A DNA stretch of 64,000 nt, taken from assembly GCA_964493205.1 (NCBI GenBank), contig CAZBMJ010000006.1:1-64000 (forward strand), in the 5' to 3' direction. Source of the DNA: CAZBMJ01 sp964493205 (lineage in GTDB: Bacteria > Myxococcota > UBA727 > JABDBI01). Positions 9,481-19,456 of this stretch are shown here, piece after piece. A program made the translations under genes and the position numbers. Positions within the stretch are counted from its first letter, which is position 1. Each line of letters opens with the position of its first letter. A model generated the notes under the pieces. That model was not told where the DNA came from. It saw only the letters and a program-made list of their open reading frames with translations, and ran no database searches.

Positions 9481-9542
9481 TTTTTAGAAAAAAAATATGG
9501 GTATTTAGAGATTATTTTTTCTATAAGTTGCCTAAGTTTAGG

Positions 9543-10358
9543 TTAATTATTTGGATTATGAGTCAATCCATCCATACTCCACGGTGTTTCTAAATATTCT
9601 TTAATCATTTTGGCTATCATAGCGCCCCTGTGGCCATCTAAGAATCGATGATCAATAGTGGCTGTTAAATTCAAAATTGGCCTAATAGTAATTTTGTCAT
9701 CAATAACCACTGCTTGTTTTTTAACTTCTGGAATAGCTAAATACACAGGAACTCTAGCAAATGGAGTTGGTGGGGCATACCCTTCATCCATACCAAACAT
9801 ACCCACATTGGTTATAATACAAGCTCCAAAGGGAAATTTTTCTAAATTTAGAATTTTTAGATTTATACCCATCGCTCCAGTTACATAACCTCCTGCCCAT
9901 AAAATTATTTTTATAAGACACGTAGGAAGATTTTTAAATAATTTTTTAGGTTTTTCATAAGACTTATCTTTACCATGACGCAATTTTTCACAACCATCAT
10001 TTAATTCTTGGGCTATGCTAACAATAGATTTTTTATCTAGTTCACAAACTTTAAATTTACCAAGCTCTTTGCCACCATTCAAAGACACTAAAAAAGCCAT
10101 ATCAACAGTCTTATGAGGTATATATTTTCCTAAAAATATTCGACCATTTAAATCAGGACAAGCAGCAAAAGCTAGAGCTGCAGCTTTACCCACCAAATGG
10201 GTAATAGTAATTTTTTGATTAAATTTTTGTCTTAAGTAGTTAATATAATCTAGAGCATTACTAGCATCTACACACATCTTGCCATAAATATTACCCTCTT
10301 TAGGTGATGACCATGTAGCTATGGCAATTTTTCTTCTAATAGACATATGAAATGACAT
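9543..10358 (-). CDS. 2-oxo acid dehydrogenase acyltransferase (E2) catalytic domain protein, no lipoyl domain
   Basis: The 271 residues cover only the trimeric acyltransferase core of dihydrolipoamide acyltransferases. The active-site signature is DHRFLDGHRG near residue 236, preceded by the beta-strand LNLTATI. The lipoyl and E1/E3-binding domains that normally precede this core are missing, and no E1 or E3 gene is nearby. It therefore probably acts as a stand-alone CoA-dependent acyltransferase and not as part of a classical pyruvate dehydrogenase. It is immediately downstream of hisS (9 bases), with an AGGAAA ribosome site before its ATG. Confidence 0.8.
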   Translation of the reverse strand: MSFHMSIRRKIAIATWSSPKEGNIYGKMCVDASNALDYINYLRQKFNQKITITHLVGKAAALAFAACPDLNGRIFLGKYIPHKTVDMAFLVSLNGGKELGKFKVCELDKKSIVSIAQELNDGCEKLRHGKDKSYEKPKKLFKNLPTCLIKIILWAGGYVTGAMGINLKILNLEKFPFGACIITNVGMFGMDEGYAPPTPFARVPVYLAIPEVKKQAVVIDDKITIRPILNLTATIDHRFLDGHRGAMIAKMIKEYLETPWSMDGLTHNPNN

Positions 10359-10367
10359 ATAAATTTC

Positions 10368-11633
10368 CTATTTTTTATTGGCAATACTATGAGCGATAGC
10401 TGAATGTGATAGCGCTACATCAATTTTTTGGTCTTCATTAAAGTTTTTTAAAGTAACTTTTTGAGCTTTTATTTCTTCTTGCCCTAAGACTAAAACAAAA
10501 GAAGCATTAACTTTATTAGCTCTTCGCATTTGAGCTTTTAAACTTTTTTCTTCAAGACAAAAATCTGTTTTAATATTTAGTTTTCGCAAATTAAAAGCCA
10601 AACTAGAAACTTCTCTTCTGCCGTATTCGTCAGCTGTAACAATAGCTAGATCCACTGTATTGTGTAAATTTTGATAATTATCAGACAATAAGAGCACTAA
10701 ACGTTCCATGCCTCCAGCTAGCCCTACTGCTGGCAGATCAATTTTATTGCCTAGTGTGCTAAATAAACCATCATAACGTCCACCAGCAGCTATAGTATTT
10801 TGAGCCCCTAGATAATCATTATTAACAAACTCAAAAACAGTTTTTTGGTAATAATCTAAGCCTCGTACCAATTTGTCACTAATAGTAAATATAATATTTT
10901 GTTTGGTAAGTTCTTCTAATACACTATTAAAATGTTTTTTTGATTCATCGCCCAAGGACGATAAACAGGTAGGAGCTGCTTTAGCAATTTCTTGACAAGT
11001 TTTATTTTTACAATCAAGAATTCTCAAGGTATTTTTTTCTATTCTACGCTTGCAATCCTCACATAACTCTTCTTTTCTAAGAATTAAAAAATCGTATAAT
11101 AAAGCTTTATAAGCAATTTTTTCTTGTTCATTACCTAGTGAATTAATCAATAATTCCACATTATTTACTTTTAGCTCTTTGAATAAATGATCTATCATGG
11201 ATAAAATTTCAACTTCAGCCAAATAACTTGAGTGCCCAAAACTTTCCACACCATATTGATGAAATTGCCTTAAGCGGCCTTTTTGTGGACGTTCTTTTCT
11301 AAACATGGCACCCATATAAAATAGCTTTTCGCTAAAACTTTCATCTATACCACCTCGTTGTATTAGCGCTCTCACCACTGAAGCTGTATTTTCTGGCCTT
11401 AAGCAATATTCATGCTCGTTATCTTTAATCACAAACATTTCTTTTTCAACAATATCGCTCATTTCTCCTACGCCACGCTTAAATAGAGATAATTCTTCCA
11501 CAATAGGCGTACGAATTTCATCAAAACCATATAAGCAAAATATTTGGTTAATAGTTTTTTCAAGCTTTCTTATTAATAGCAAATCTGTTTCAAATAGGTC
11601 GTTCATCCCTCGTACAGATCGTATCATTACCAT
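10368..11633 (-). CDS. hisS: Histidine-tRNA ligase
   Basis: This is a class II aminoacyl-tRNA synthetase charging tRNA-His. The 421-residue product has IRSVRGMNDL at the N-terminus, motif 2 around FRKERPQKGRLRQFHQYG, the HisRS-specific LVRGLDYYQKTVFEF, AAGGRYDGL and the motif 3 region GLAGGMERL. The insertion containing CEDCKRRIEKN resembles versions common in deltaproteobacterial relatives. The start overlaps the end of cmk by 7 bases, consistent with translational coupling, and GGAAA precedes the ATG. Confidence 0.96.
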   Translation of the reverse strand: MVMIRSVRGMNDLFETDLLLIRKLEKTINQIFCLYGFDEIRTPIVEELSLFKRGVGEMSDIVEKEMFVIKDNEHEYCLRPENTASVVRALIQRGGIDESFSEKLFYMGAMFRKERPQKGRLRQFHQYGVESFGHSSYLAEVEILSMIDHLFKELKVNNVELLINSLGNEQEKIAYKALLYDFLILRKEELCEDCKRRIEKNTLRILDCKNKTCQEIAKAAPTCLSSLGDESKKHFNSVLEELTKQNIIFTISDKLVRGLDYYQKTVFEFVNNDYLGAQNTIAAGGRYDGLFSTLGNKIDLPAVGLAGGMERLVLLLSDNYQNLHNTVDLAIVTADEYGRREVSSLAFNLRKLNIKTDFCLEEKSLKAQMRRANKVNASFVLVLGQEEIKAQKVTLKNFNEDQKIDVALSHSAIAHSIANKK

Positions 11634-12328
11634 AAGCTATTTCCTTTTTTGTAATTTGCTTTTGCTATTGTTATTAAATCCAAAGTCTTTTGAACAGAAT
11701 CTTCTATACTAAGCAAAGACGTATCAAGCACATGAGCATCTTTAGCTATATGCATGGGTGAGTTAGGTCTATTTTTATCTCTTTCATCACGTTTTTCTAT
11801 GGACTCAATAATTTCTTCTAGAGTAATATTAGGGTCTTTATTTTTTAGCTCAAGAAATCTTCTTTGAGCTCTGGTTTTAGCATCGGCACAAATAAATATT
11901 TTAACCAACGCTTTAGGAAAAACAACAGTAGTAATATCCCGCCCTTCAAATATAGCTCCTTGAGATAAGCTTAAAGCAAGATCTCTTTGAAGCTGTAAAA
12001 GCTCTTCTCGAACTTCTTTGTGCTGACTCACTACTGAGGATAATTTGCTGATTTCTTCACTTCTTAGTTCACTTTTAAGTTCGTGATTGCCTATTAGCAC
12101 TTTAGTAACTAATAATTTATCATCTACTACTACTTTTATTTGTGATACCAAATTAACTAAAGAACTAATATCACTGGGTTCTGTATTATTTTTTAAACTT
12201 ACATATGCCAAAGCACGATAAAATGCTCCTGTATCAACATAAATAAGATTTAGTTTTTTTGCCACAATCTGCGAAATGGTACTTTTGCCAGTACCAGCAG
12301 GGCCATCTATTGCTACTATAAACGTCAT
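11627..12328 (-). CDS. cmk: Cytidylate kinase
   Basis: Cmk phosphorylates CMP and dCMP with ATP for nucleotide salvage and supply. The Walker A IDGPAGTGKST lies at the N-terminus, followed by the YVDTGAFYRALAY substrate segment, EGRDITTVVFP and a C-terminal DTS motif. The ATG at 12328 is the likely start, since GGAA lies six bases upstream; a TTG twelve bases earlier would overlap that site. It forms a coupled pair with hisS and lies just downstream of the ankyrin-repeat gene. Confidence 0.95.
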   Translation of the reverse strand: MTFIVAIDGPAGTGKSTISQIVAKKLNLIYVDTGAFYRALAYVSLKNNTEPSDISSLVNLVSQIKVVVDDKLLVTKVLIGNHELKSELRSEEISKLSSVVSQHKEVREELLQLQRDLALSLSQGAIFEGRDITTVVFPKALVKIFICADAKTRAQRRFLELKNKDPNITLEEIIESIEKRDERDKNRPNSPMHIAKDAHVLDTSLLSIEDSVQKTLDLITIAKANYKKGNSLW

Positions 12329-12389
12329 ATACAATTCCAAATATTTTATAGAATCAGTAGCAAACTATTTTAAAAGTAGCAATTAGCGC

Positions 12390-15299
12390 TTATTTTCTTA
12401 GAGTCATTTTAAATGTTTTTATTTGATTATCAGTATAAAAAATAATTTCCCATACATTATCAGATATAAAATATAAATCAAAATCAATATTTTTTTCAGT
12501 ATTTATTATTTTTTCAGAATATAATTTACTTAATATATTTTCATATATTTTATTATATTTCTCTAACATTTCTTCTTCGTGGATTTCATCATGTTTAATA
12601 TCAATAAATTCACGAGCATAATTATTTATATCACCCTGCTCTATTTTAGAAATCTTATAAGTACACACATCATGTAATAACTTTTGGGTATTATTTTTAA
12701 CTAAAATAAGATCATAGCTGTCATCTAATAAAGATTTTTTTAATTCAAATAAATAATGATGACTTATATATAAATATTCCTTATTATCATCTTGTTTATG
12801 ATATGACCAATGAATATTTTTTCCGTTCACATAGTTATCATTTTGACCTAAAGCACTCGCCCACAAACTTCCCCAAACCCCTTTTCGACCTTGAGTATTG
12901 GTTAAACTTAAAATTATTCTTTTATTAGGTAATTTATCATTCATTGTACTAAAACCAAAACCTTCCCATGGGCCATTAAGTAAAGGACATTCTTTATGAT
13001 CAGTTGGTTTAAGTTTTATGGCAGGTTTAAGCATACCTAAAAATTCAGAATCATCTTTTTCATATGGTAAAACATATTTTTCTTCTTGTATTATTTGTTC
13101 AATCTTTTTAGGTTCAGTAATAATAAAATTCCCTTTTTTATCTTCTGGGGTTATTGGAGGAAAATAAGAAGCTTGCTCAGCCTCTGGCACATCGAGTAAT
13201 AAATCAGATGGTTTTTTTTGTATATTTTTTGCTCGTCTATTCTTGTTTCTATTTTTCTTTTGCTGATTTTTGCTTATTTTTACTTCTATGGGCTCTACAA
13301 TAGAGTCTTTTCTTTTTATAGGCTCTTCTTTAATCTCTTGTTCTTTAACTCTAGGAACATAAATAGTACTACAACTATTTAGTACAACAGCCTCAGGTTC
13401 ATTGGTTTTTTCTAATACCATTTCAAAAGCTCTTTTTTTGCTTTCACTATTAAATACTAAAACTAACTGGCCTTCTTTATTAAGATTTACTTCATATATA
13501 TTATCTAAATATTTTAAATATTTAACTTTCCCATCAACAATAGTTATAATAGAATCATAATCTTTTATTTTAGTATTTCCGTAGTAAAATCTAATTAAAT
13601 TTTCATATATTTTTGCAAATAATATATTTTCTGAAGAACGTAAAACTTTATAAAAAATTCCTTTTTCAGTGGTTCCACAAAATTCTTCAAGGCTTGGCCT
13701 TATTTTACTTTCTGCTATAATTACTGGTAGTAAATTTTCTACTACTTTTTTTCCTACTTGCGAGGTTTGATTAATAAACTCAAGAGGAGCGTTTGATAGT
13801 TTAATAGTTTCTGAAAATTTACCCGATTTCATAGTAAAGCTTAACTCACTAAAATCTTCGTTATAACTCACCAAAAATTCTTTTTCGAATAATAATATTT
13901 TTTCATCTCTAATTAATTTACCAGTTTTATTATTTTTTTTATGAGTGATATCTTCGTTATAAGCAACACTACTTTTTTCTATATAACCTTTTTGTTTGTT
14001 ATACTGATAAAATTTAAAAGACACTATTTTCTCTGAATTATTTAAATCAGTTATAATTTTCAAAAATAGCGTTTTGGTATTATTTTTTTTACCATCACTA
14101 AACATAAAAGATACTTTATATAAATTTTCTTTAGTATTAATAGCTTCAAATTTAATTTGAATTTCTAATTTACGATCTTTACCACCTATATTCAGAAATT
14201 TATTATTTATTAATGAGTAAAATACATTTTTGTTTAAATCACTTATTTTTACAGCATTTTTATGAAATAAAATATAATTTTTTATTTCTTTATTATTGAT
14301 CAACTCTAAAGATTCATAGCTGATGCTTTGTCCTTGCTCTATTAAATACTTAACCAATGGCATACGCCCATGACTGGCTGCTAAAAATAAAGATTTATGA
14401 CCATCTAAAAGCACATAAGATACAGTCTCATCTTGCCGTTTTATAAATAATTCTACTATATCTTTATGACCTTCTTCAATGGCAATATGAACAGGATATT
14501 TACCATCAAAATTAGTAATATTAGTAAACGCACCATTATCAAGAAGAAGCTTTACTATTTCACTATTGCCCCTCATACATGCAGTATGCAAAGCTGTTTC
14601 ATACTTATCCCCCTCCCTTCGTTCAACATTTACATTTGCACCTTTTTTAATTAGTAAATCAACCGTAGCAGGCTTCACCTCTAATACTGCCCCATGAAGT
14701 GGTGAATAATCTAGATATTTTCTTTCGTTTATCACATCAAATTGCCATTTTTGATCAAGTAGTAGTTCGATAATTTCATTAAACCCTCCCGTGGAAGCTA
14801 TATGTAAAGCTCGACTAATTGATTCATCACTCTGAGGAATGGCCCCGCCTTGATATTTTAATTCAATAATTTTTCCAACAAGATACTTTGCTAATTCCAG
14901 ATAATTATCTGTAACAACGCTCCAAAAAACAGAGTCATCTATATGAGCCTTATTATTAATTAAAAGTTCACATACTTCTTTATGTCCCTCTAAAGCGGCT
15001 AGATGCAATGGAGTAAAAGATGCAACATTTTTTGTGTTTATACCAAAACCTTTTTGTATGAGATATTCTGTCATTTCTTTATGACCATGAAATGCTGCTA
15101 AACTTAGAGGAGTAAACAAATCATTTTTACCAAAAAATGTAAAATCAAGTTTTTGATCACTATCAAGTATTCTTTTAACCTCAGCTAAATTATTATTTTC
15201 GATAAAAGACAATAATTCTTGTTTTATATTTGAGGAAAAAACACTTACACAAAATAAAAAGTGAAAAACAAAATAAAAAAATAATCTAAATATATTCAT
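12390..15299 (-). CDS. Secreted ankyrin-repeat protein with basic nuclear-localisation-like patch
   Basis: The 969-residue protein begins with a signal peptide (FRLFFYFVFHFLFCVSVFSS) and then about eight or nine ankyrin repeats between residues 25 and 330, recognisable by TPLHLAALEGHKEV and similar units. A long beta-rich middle follows, then a strongly basic stretch at about 675-695 (NQQKKNRNKNRRAKNIQKK) and a C-terminal domain from about 780 with GPWEGFGF and WSYHKQDD. Ankyrin proteins of this kind are commonly host-interaction proteins in intracellular bacteria. The basic patch could serve as a eukaryotic nuclear signal (inference). It lies between cmk and atpD on the same strand. Confidence 0.85.
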   Translation of the reverse strand: MNIFRLFFYFVFHFLFCVSVFSSNIKQELLSFIENNNLAEVKRILDSDQKLDFTFFGKNDLFTPLSLAAFHGHKEMTEYLIQKGFGINTKNVASFTPLHLAALEGHKEVCELLINNKAHIDDSVFWSVVTDNYLELAKYLVGKIIELKYQGGAIPQSDESISRALHIASTGGFNEIIELLLDQKWQFDVINERKYLDYSPLHGAVLEVKPATVDLLIKKGANVNVERREGDKYETALHTACMRGNSEIVKLLLDNGAFTNITNFDGKYPVHIAIEEGHKDIVELFIKRQDETVSYVLLDGHKSLFLAASHGRMPLVKYLIEQGQSISYESLELINNKEIKNYILFHKNAVKISDLNKNVFYSLINNKFLNIGGKDRKLEIQIKFEAINTKENLYKVSFMFSDGKKNNTKTLFLKIITDLNNSEKIVSFKFYQYNKQKGYIEKSSVAYNEDITHKKNNKTGKLIRDEKILLFEKEFLVSYNEDFSELSFTMKSGKFSETIKLSNAPLEFINQTSQVGKKVVENLLPVIIAESKIRPSLEEFCGTTEKGIFYKVLRSSENILFAKIYENLIRFYYGNTKIKDYDSIITIVDGKVKYLKYLDNIYEVNLNKEGQLVLVFNSESKKRAFEMVLEKTNEPEAVVLNSCSTIYVPRVKEQEIKEEPIKRKDSIVEPIEVKISKNQQKKNRNKNRRAKNIQKKPSDLLLDVPEAEQASYFPPITPEDKKGNFIITEPKKIEQIIQEEKYVLPYEKDDSEFLGMLKPAIKLKPTDHKECPLLNGPWEGFGFSTMNDKLPNKRIILSLTNTQGRKGVWGSLWASALGQNDNYVNGKNIHWSYHKQDDNKEYLYISHHYLFELKKSLLDDSYDLILVKNNTQKLLHDVCTYKISKIEQGDINNYAREFIDIKHDEIHEEEMLEKYNKIYENILSKLYSEKIINTEKNIDFDLYFISDNVWEIIFYTDNQIKTFKMTLRK

Positions 15300-15384
15300 T
15301 TAAAAACCCAAATTAATATTATTAAAATAAAAAATATTTTATATAAAATTAAATAAAAATCAAGCATAATTACCATTTTTACAA

Positions 15385-15412
15385 TAAAAAAATCCTGCTA
15401 TAAAAACAGGAT
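15385..15412 (-). terminator. Rho-independent terminator of atpD
   Basis: On the minus strand ATCCTG and CAGGAT form a six-pair stem with a nine-base loop, followed directly by seven T. It lies about 25 bases after the atpD stop codon and isolates atpD transcription from the ankyrin gene downstream. Confidence 0.85.
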
Positions 15413-15436
15413 GATACTATTAAATTTGTTTATAAA

Positions 15437-16888
15437 TTATAATGTCTTAGCTTTTTCTAAAACTTCTTCTATGGTTCCAGTCATATAAAACGCTTGTTCT
15501 GGAACTTGGTCATGAATACCTTCAATTATCTCTTTAAAGCCTTTTACACTATCTGCAAGCTTCACATACTTTCCTTTTGCTCCGGTAAATACTTCAGCAG
15601 AAAAGAAAGGTTGAGATAAAAAGCGCTGTATTTTTCTTGCTCTAGAAACTATTAATCTATCTTGAGGAGATAATTCATCCATACCCAAAATAGCAATAAT
15701 ATCTTGCAGCTCTTTGTAACGCTGCAAAACAGATTGTACGCCACGGGCAACGTCATAATGTTCTTGTCCAACTATTTCAGCACTTAATATTCTTGAAGTT
15801 GAATCTAGGGGATCAACCGCTGGATAAATACCTAAGTCGGCAATAGATCGGCTCAATACCGTAGTAGCATCTAAGTGAGCAAATGCCGTAGCAGGCGCAG
15901 GATCGGTTAAGTCATCTGCTGGCACATAAATAGCTTGCACAGAAGTAATAGAACCTTTTTTAGTAGTAGTAATACGCTCTTGTAACATACCCATTTCTGT
16001 GGCTAGCGTTGGCTGATATCCTACGGCAGATGGAATACGACCCAAAAGTGCTGATACTTCAGAACCTGCTTGAGTAAAACGGAAAATATTATCAACAAAT
16101 AATAAAACATCTTGTCCAAAGCTGTCCCTAAAATGTTCTGCCACTGTTAAGCCTGAAAGAGCTACTCTTGCTCTAGCACCGGGTGGTTCATTCATTTGTC
16201 CATAGATTAAGGCCACTTTGCTTTCTTCACTAATAACTTGTTTTTTATCGTGATCGTACTTAATAACGCCAGATTCGATCATTTCGTTATATAAATCCCG
16301 GCCTTCTCTGGTTCGCTCACCTACGCCAGCAAAAACTGATAACCCACCATGGCCCTTAGCAATATTATTAATAAGTTCCATAATTAAAACGGTTTTACCA
16401 ACACCAGCACCACCAAATAAACCAATTTTTCCACCACGAGAATAAGGCGCTAGTAAGTCAATAACTTTAATACCCGTTTCTAGCACTGCAACTTCAGTGC
16501 TTTGCTCACTAAATTCAGGCGGATTTCTATGAATAGGTAAATATTCAACATCTTTTAATTCGCCTTGCTCGTCGATTGGCTCACCAATAACATTAAGAAT
16601 TCTGCCCAATGTTTGCTTACCAACAGGAACTTTAATAGGCGCTCCTGTATTTTTAACAACTGTATTACGTACCAAGCCTTCGGTTGCATCCATAGCAATG
16701 CATCTCACGGTATTTTCACCTAAGTGCTGAGCCACTTCTAGTACCAAATTATCTTCTTTACTATTTATGGCAGGGTTAGTAAGGGTAAGAGCGCTTAATA
16801 ACGCTGGCAACTTAGATGCTTTAAACTCCACATCCACAACAGGACCGATTACTTGGGTAACACGACCATGATTAAGATCTTCTGACAT
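15437..16888 (-). CDS. atpD: ATP synthase F1 subunit beta
   Basis: This is the catalytic beta subunit of F1Fo ATP synthase. It has the P-loop GGAGVGKT, the GERTREGRDLYNEM block, the DNIFRFTQAGSEVSALLGR segment and PAVDPLDSTSR, all intact. The preferred start is the ATG at 16888, with GGAG six bases upstream; a start twelve bases earlier overlaps that site. Unusually, no atpA, atpG or atpC is next to it. A terminator follows at once and a divergent transporter lies upstream, so the beta gene stands alone as its own transcription unit. Confidence 0.96.
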   Translation of the reverse strand: MSEDLNHGRVTQVIGPVVDVEFKASKLPALLSALTLTNPAINSKEDNLVLEVAQHLGENTVRCIAMDATEGLVRNTVVKNTGAPIKVPVGKQTLGRILNVIGEPIDEQGELKDVEYLPIHRNPPEFSEQSTEVAVLETGIKVIDLLAPYSRGGKIGLFGGAGVGKTVLIMELINNIAKGHGGLSVFAGVGERTREGRDLYNEMIESGVIKYDHDKKQVISEESKVALIYGQMNEPPGARARVALSGLTVAEHFRDSFGQDVLLFVDNIFRFTQAGSEVSALLGRIPSAVGYQPTLATEMGMLQERITTTKKGSITSVQAIYVPADDLTDPAPATAFAHLDATTVLSRSIADLGIYPAVDPLDSTSRILSAEIVGQEHYDVARGVQSVLQRYKELQDIIAILGMDELSPQDRLIVSRARKIQRFLSQPFFSAEVFTGAKGKYVKLADSVKGFKEIIEGIHDQVPEQAFYMTGTIEEVLEKAKTL

Positions 16889-17071
16889 TAAAATCTCCAT
16901 TAAATAATAAATCTTCCTTAAGGCTCATAGTTGCTTTTAAAGACTCTGCCAAGACTGTTTTTTAAAAGTCATTCATTTATCTGTATTGTGTTCTAGATAA
17001 GCTTTGCATAAAAATGTTTTCATTAACTCTTATTTAATTAGCTAACTTTCGTATTTATTTAGCTATTTTGG

Positions 17072-18499
17072 TTGAATCAACATATGTCATCAATAAGCAA
17101 CAATAGAAATTTTCGACTTTTATTATGCATAATGGCTTCTTTACTAATTTATTTATTACCAACGCCCCAAGGTTTATCTTTGCAAGCATGGCAACTTTTC
17201 GCTATTTTTATTGGAACTATTTTTTTAGTCATGTCAGCAGTTTTTCCCATGGCAGCAGCATCTTTAATGGGCCTTACCGCCGCCATTTCTACTAAATCAC
17301 TAAGTTTTAATCAAGCATTCATTGGCTTTGTTTCGCCTATTACCTGGCTTATTTTAATTTCTTTTTTTATTTCTTTTGGTTTAGTGCAAACTGGCCTGGG
17401 CAGAAGATTAGCATTATTATTTATTGGACTATTTGGTAAAAACTCCATTGGCCTGGCCTATGGTATAAGCATAACCGACTTAATTCTTGCCCCAGGAACT
17501 CCTAGTTCTACCGCTAGAACTGGAGGAATAATCTTTCCTATTGTTGACTCTATTTCTCGCTCCTTTGATTCTCTTCCTAACGAGGAAAGCCGTAAAAAAA
17601 TAGGTTCTTATTTAACTGCTTGCTTATTTAATGCTTCAGTGGTTACTTCTGCTATGTTTATGACAGCCATGGCTGCTAATCCTTTTGCAGTTAACTTAGC
17701 TAAAGATGTGGGTGTGGAAATTTCTTGGTCGTCGTGGGCATTATATGCTTTAGTACCTGGGCTTGCAAGCTTAGTATTATTGCCTTTATTTATTGCAAAA
17801 ATTTATCCACCAAAAATAAAAGACACTAAACATGCTGCACAAAATGCTAAAAATGAACTTAAAAACCTAGGCCCCATGAAAAAAAATGAAAAACTAATGG
17901 CAGTAGGCTTTATTTTAATCATGTCTTTGTGGATTTTAGGCCCTCTTATAGGAGTCTCAGCAGAGCTTGCAGCCTTAATAGGATTATGTTTTTTACTTTT
18001 AAGCAACGTTTTTTCTTGGGGCGAGTTATTAAAGCTGCAAAATGCTTTTGAAACTTTTATCTGGTTTGGCGCTCTTATTGCTTTAGCACAAGGCTTATCT
18101 TCTAGCGGCTTTGCTTCATGGTTTGGACAAAAAGTAGCTGATAATATGTCGCTGATGCCAGCAGTAATTGGCATTGTTTTATTATTTTTGATCTATTTTT
18201 ATTCACACTATGTTTTTGCCAGTTGTACTGCTCACGTAGGAGCTTTATTTGTGCCATTTTTAAGCGGAGCTATCGCCTTAGGCGCTGATGCTAAAGTAAT
18301 AACCTTGATATTTTGCTTTGCTAGTTCACTTTTTGGCTCTCTTACTCATTACGGGATTGGCCCCGCACCTATTTTATTTGGCTCGGGTTACATGACTATT
18401 AAAGAATGGTGGTCGTTAGGATTTATCATAAGCGTTTTCAATATTGTAGTTTGGGGAAGCAGCGGTTTTATTTGGTGGAAAATTTTGGGTTTAATTTAG
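17072..18499 (+). CDS. DASS-family sodium/dicarboxylate (SODiT-like) symporter
   Basis: The 475-residue polytopic membrane protein belongs to the divalent anion:sodium symporter family, which imports malate, 2-oxoglutarate or succinate, sometimes in exchange. Typical features are about twelve hydrophobic segments, the APGTPSSTARTGGIIFPI loop and the HYVFASCTAHVGAL segment, equivalent to the Ser/Thr substrate-binding hairpins. TTG at 17072 and ATG at 17084 are alternative starts. It heads a four-gene plus-strand set ending in fic. In intracellular bacteria such carriers draw dicarboxylates from the host, which is family knowledge and not shown here. Confidence 0.88.
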   Translation: MNQHMSSISNNRNFRLLLCIMASLLIYLLPTPQGLSLQAWQLFAIFIGTIFLVMSAVFPMAAASLMGLTAAISTKSLSFNQAFIGFVSPITWLILISFFISFGLVQTGLGRRLALLFIGLFGKNSIGLAYGISITDLILAPGTPSSTARTGGIIFPIVDSISRSFDSLPNEESRKKIGSYLTACLFNASVVTSAMFMTAMAANPFAVNLAKDVGVEISWSSWALYALVPGLASLVLLPLFIAKIYPPKIKDTKHAAQNAKNELKNLGPMKKNEKLMAVGFILIMSLWILGPLIGVSAELAALIGLCFLLLSNVFSWGELLKLQNAFETFIWFGALIALAQGLSSSGFASWFGQKVADNMSLMPAVIGIVLLFLIYFYSHYVFASCTAHVGALFVPFLSGAIALGADAKVITLIFCFASSLFGSLTHYGIGPAPILFGSGYMTIKEWWSLGFIISVFNIVVWGSSGFIWWKILGLI

Positions 18500-18508
18500 G
18501 AGATGTAT

Positions 18509-18919
18509 ATGAAATTTAGTTGGTTATTGGCAGTAATTCCCTTTGTGATCGCTCTTAGCGCTTCAGCCTCTGATTTTGATTTTGAGAAAGTATTGGCAGA
18601 AATCAAAAAAGAAGAAAAGGAGCTTGCTCAATCTTCGGAAATAAAACTTCTAGAATTATTTAACACTGGCTACGCACGTTGGGAAAATAATAATCATTTA
18701 ATTTTAGGAAATGGAACTAACAAAGCATGCACTCAAATAGGCGACATTAAAGTAAGTAATGCTATGAGCATGGCTGGCGTTAGTATAAAAAGCGATGGCC
18801 TTATTTGCATAAGTGGCATCGATCTCAATAGGGGAATAAGTGTTAATCTTACATTAAAAGGTAAAGAAGCTATTATTAGAGCTTATGAATTATACCAAAA
18901 AGTTTCTAAGCCAAATTGA
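18509..18919 (+). CDS. Small exported hypothetical protein
   Basis: The 136-residue product has a cleavable signal peptide (LLAVIPFVIALSASAS) and then a charged helix and a beta-rich C-terminal half with two cysteines that could form a disulfide. I do not recognise the family. The start was set to the ATG at 18509 because AGGAG at 18498-18502 lies six bases before it; the ATG at 18503 touches that site. It begins within ten bases of the transporter stop, so it is probably in the same operon and may act in the periplasm. Confidence 0.7.
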   Translation: MKFSWLLAVIPFVIALSASASDFDFEKVLAEIKKEEKELAQSSEIKLLELFNTGYARWENNNHLILGNGTNKACTQIGDIKVSNAMSMAGVSIKSDGLICISGIDLNRGISVNLTLKGKEAIIRAYELYQKVSKPN

Positions 18920-18964
18920 GTTCTTTTCTGAAAGATAGGTGATATAAGTCATGGAGAATATCTG

Positions 18965-19456
18965 ATGAAAAAGAAAAATATCGCCCTATCAACTCTTTTG
19001 CTATCACATACATTAACCCAGCTTAGCGCTCCAGTAGTAGCACAAAGCTATCATGTCCAATTATCAAAAAATTTAGTGATAAATCATAAGCCTTATCAAT
19101 TACTTATTACTTTATTTGAAAACCAACTTAAAGAATATGAATTTGAAGGACAAGCAAAGCTAGTAGGTGAAAATCTAAATGCTATCATTGGCGAATATGA
19201 CAGTGATGGAAATGTAGTGTTTCAAAAAGTTTCACAAGAAAATACTAAGGTTTTTTACCAAGGTATGCACTGTAGTTCTTCTTTTACCGACTGCGAAGAG
19301 TTTAAAAATAAAGAAAAGTTTTTTTTAATCCATGATCAAGAAAAAAATACCTGGAGTATTGAGATTAACACTGTTTTTACTCAAGACGGTGTTCGTAATA
19401 AAGAAATTGGTATTATTTATGAGGGACAGCTTGATAGCAATAGTCTTGAATCATGA
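18965..19456 (+). CDS. Exported hypothetical protein preceding fic
   Basis: This 163-residue protein has a Lys-rich N-terminus and signal peptide (ALSTLLLSHTLTQLSAPVVA). The mature part is beta-rich with two cysteines in MHCSSSFTDCEEF. No known family is recognised. GGAG lies eight bases before the ATG. Its last codons overlap the fic start by four bases (ATGA), so translation of fic is probably coupled to it. Such a tight pair might hint at a chaperone, antitoxin-like or co-secreted partner, but a secreted antitoxin would be unusual and nothing in the sequence proves a link. Confidence 0.7.
   Translation: MKKKNIALSTLLLSHTLTQLSAPVVAQSYHVQLSKNLVINHKPYQLLITLFENQLKEYEFEGQAKLVGENLNAIIGEYDSDGNVVFQKVSQENTKVFYQGMHCSSSFTDCEEFKNKEKFFLIHDQEKNTWSIEINTVFTQDGVRNKEIGIIYEGQLDSNSLES

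Noticed and set aside
18503..18508. ATG at 18503 as the start of the small exported protein
   Set aside because: It directly touches the AGGAG ribosome site; the ATG at 18509 has proper spacing and opens the signal peptide.
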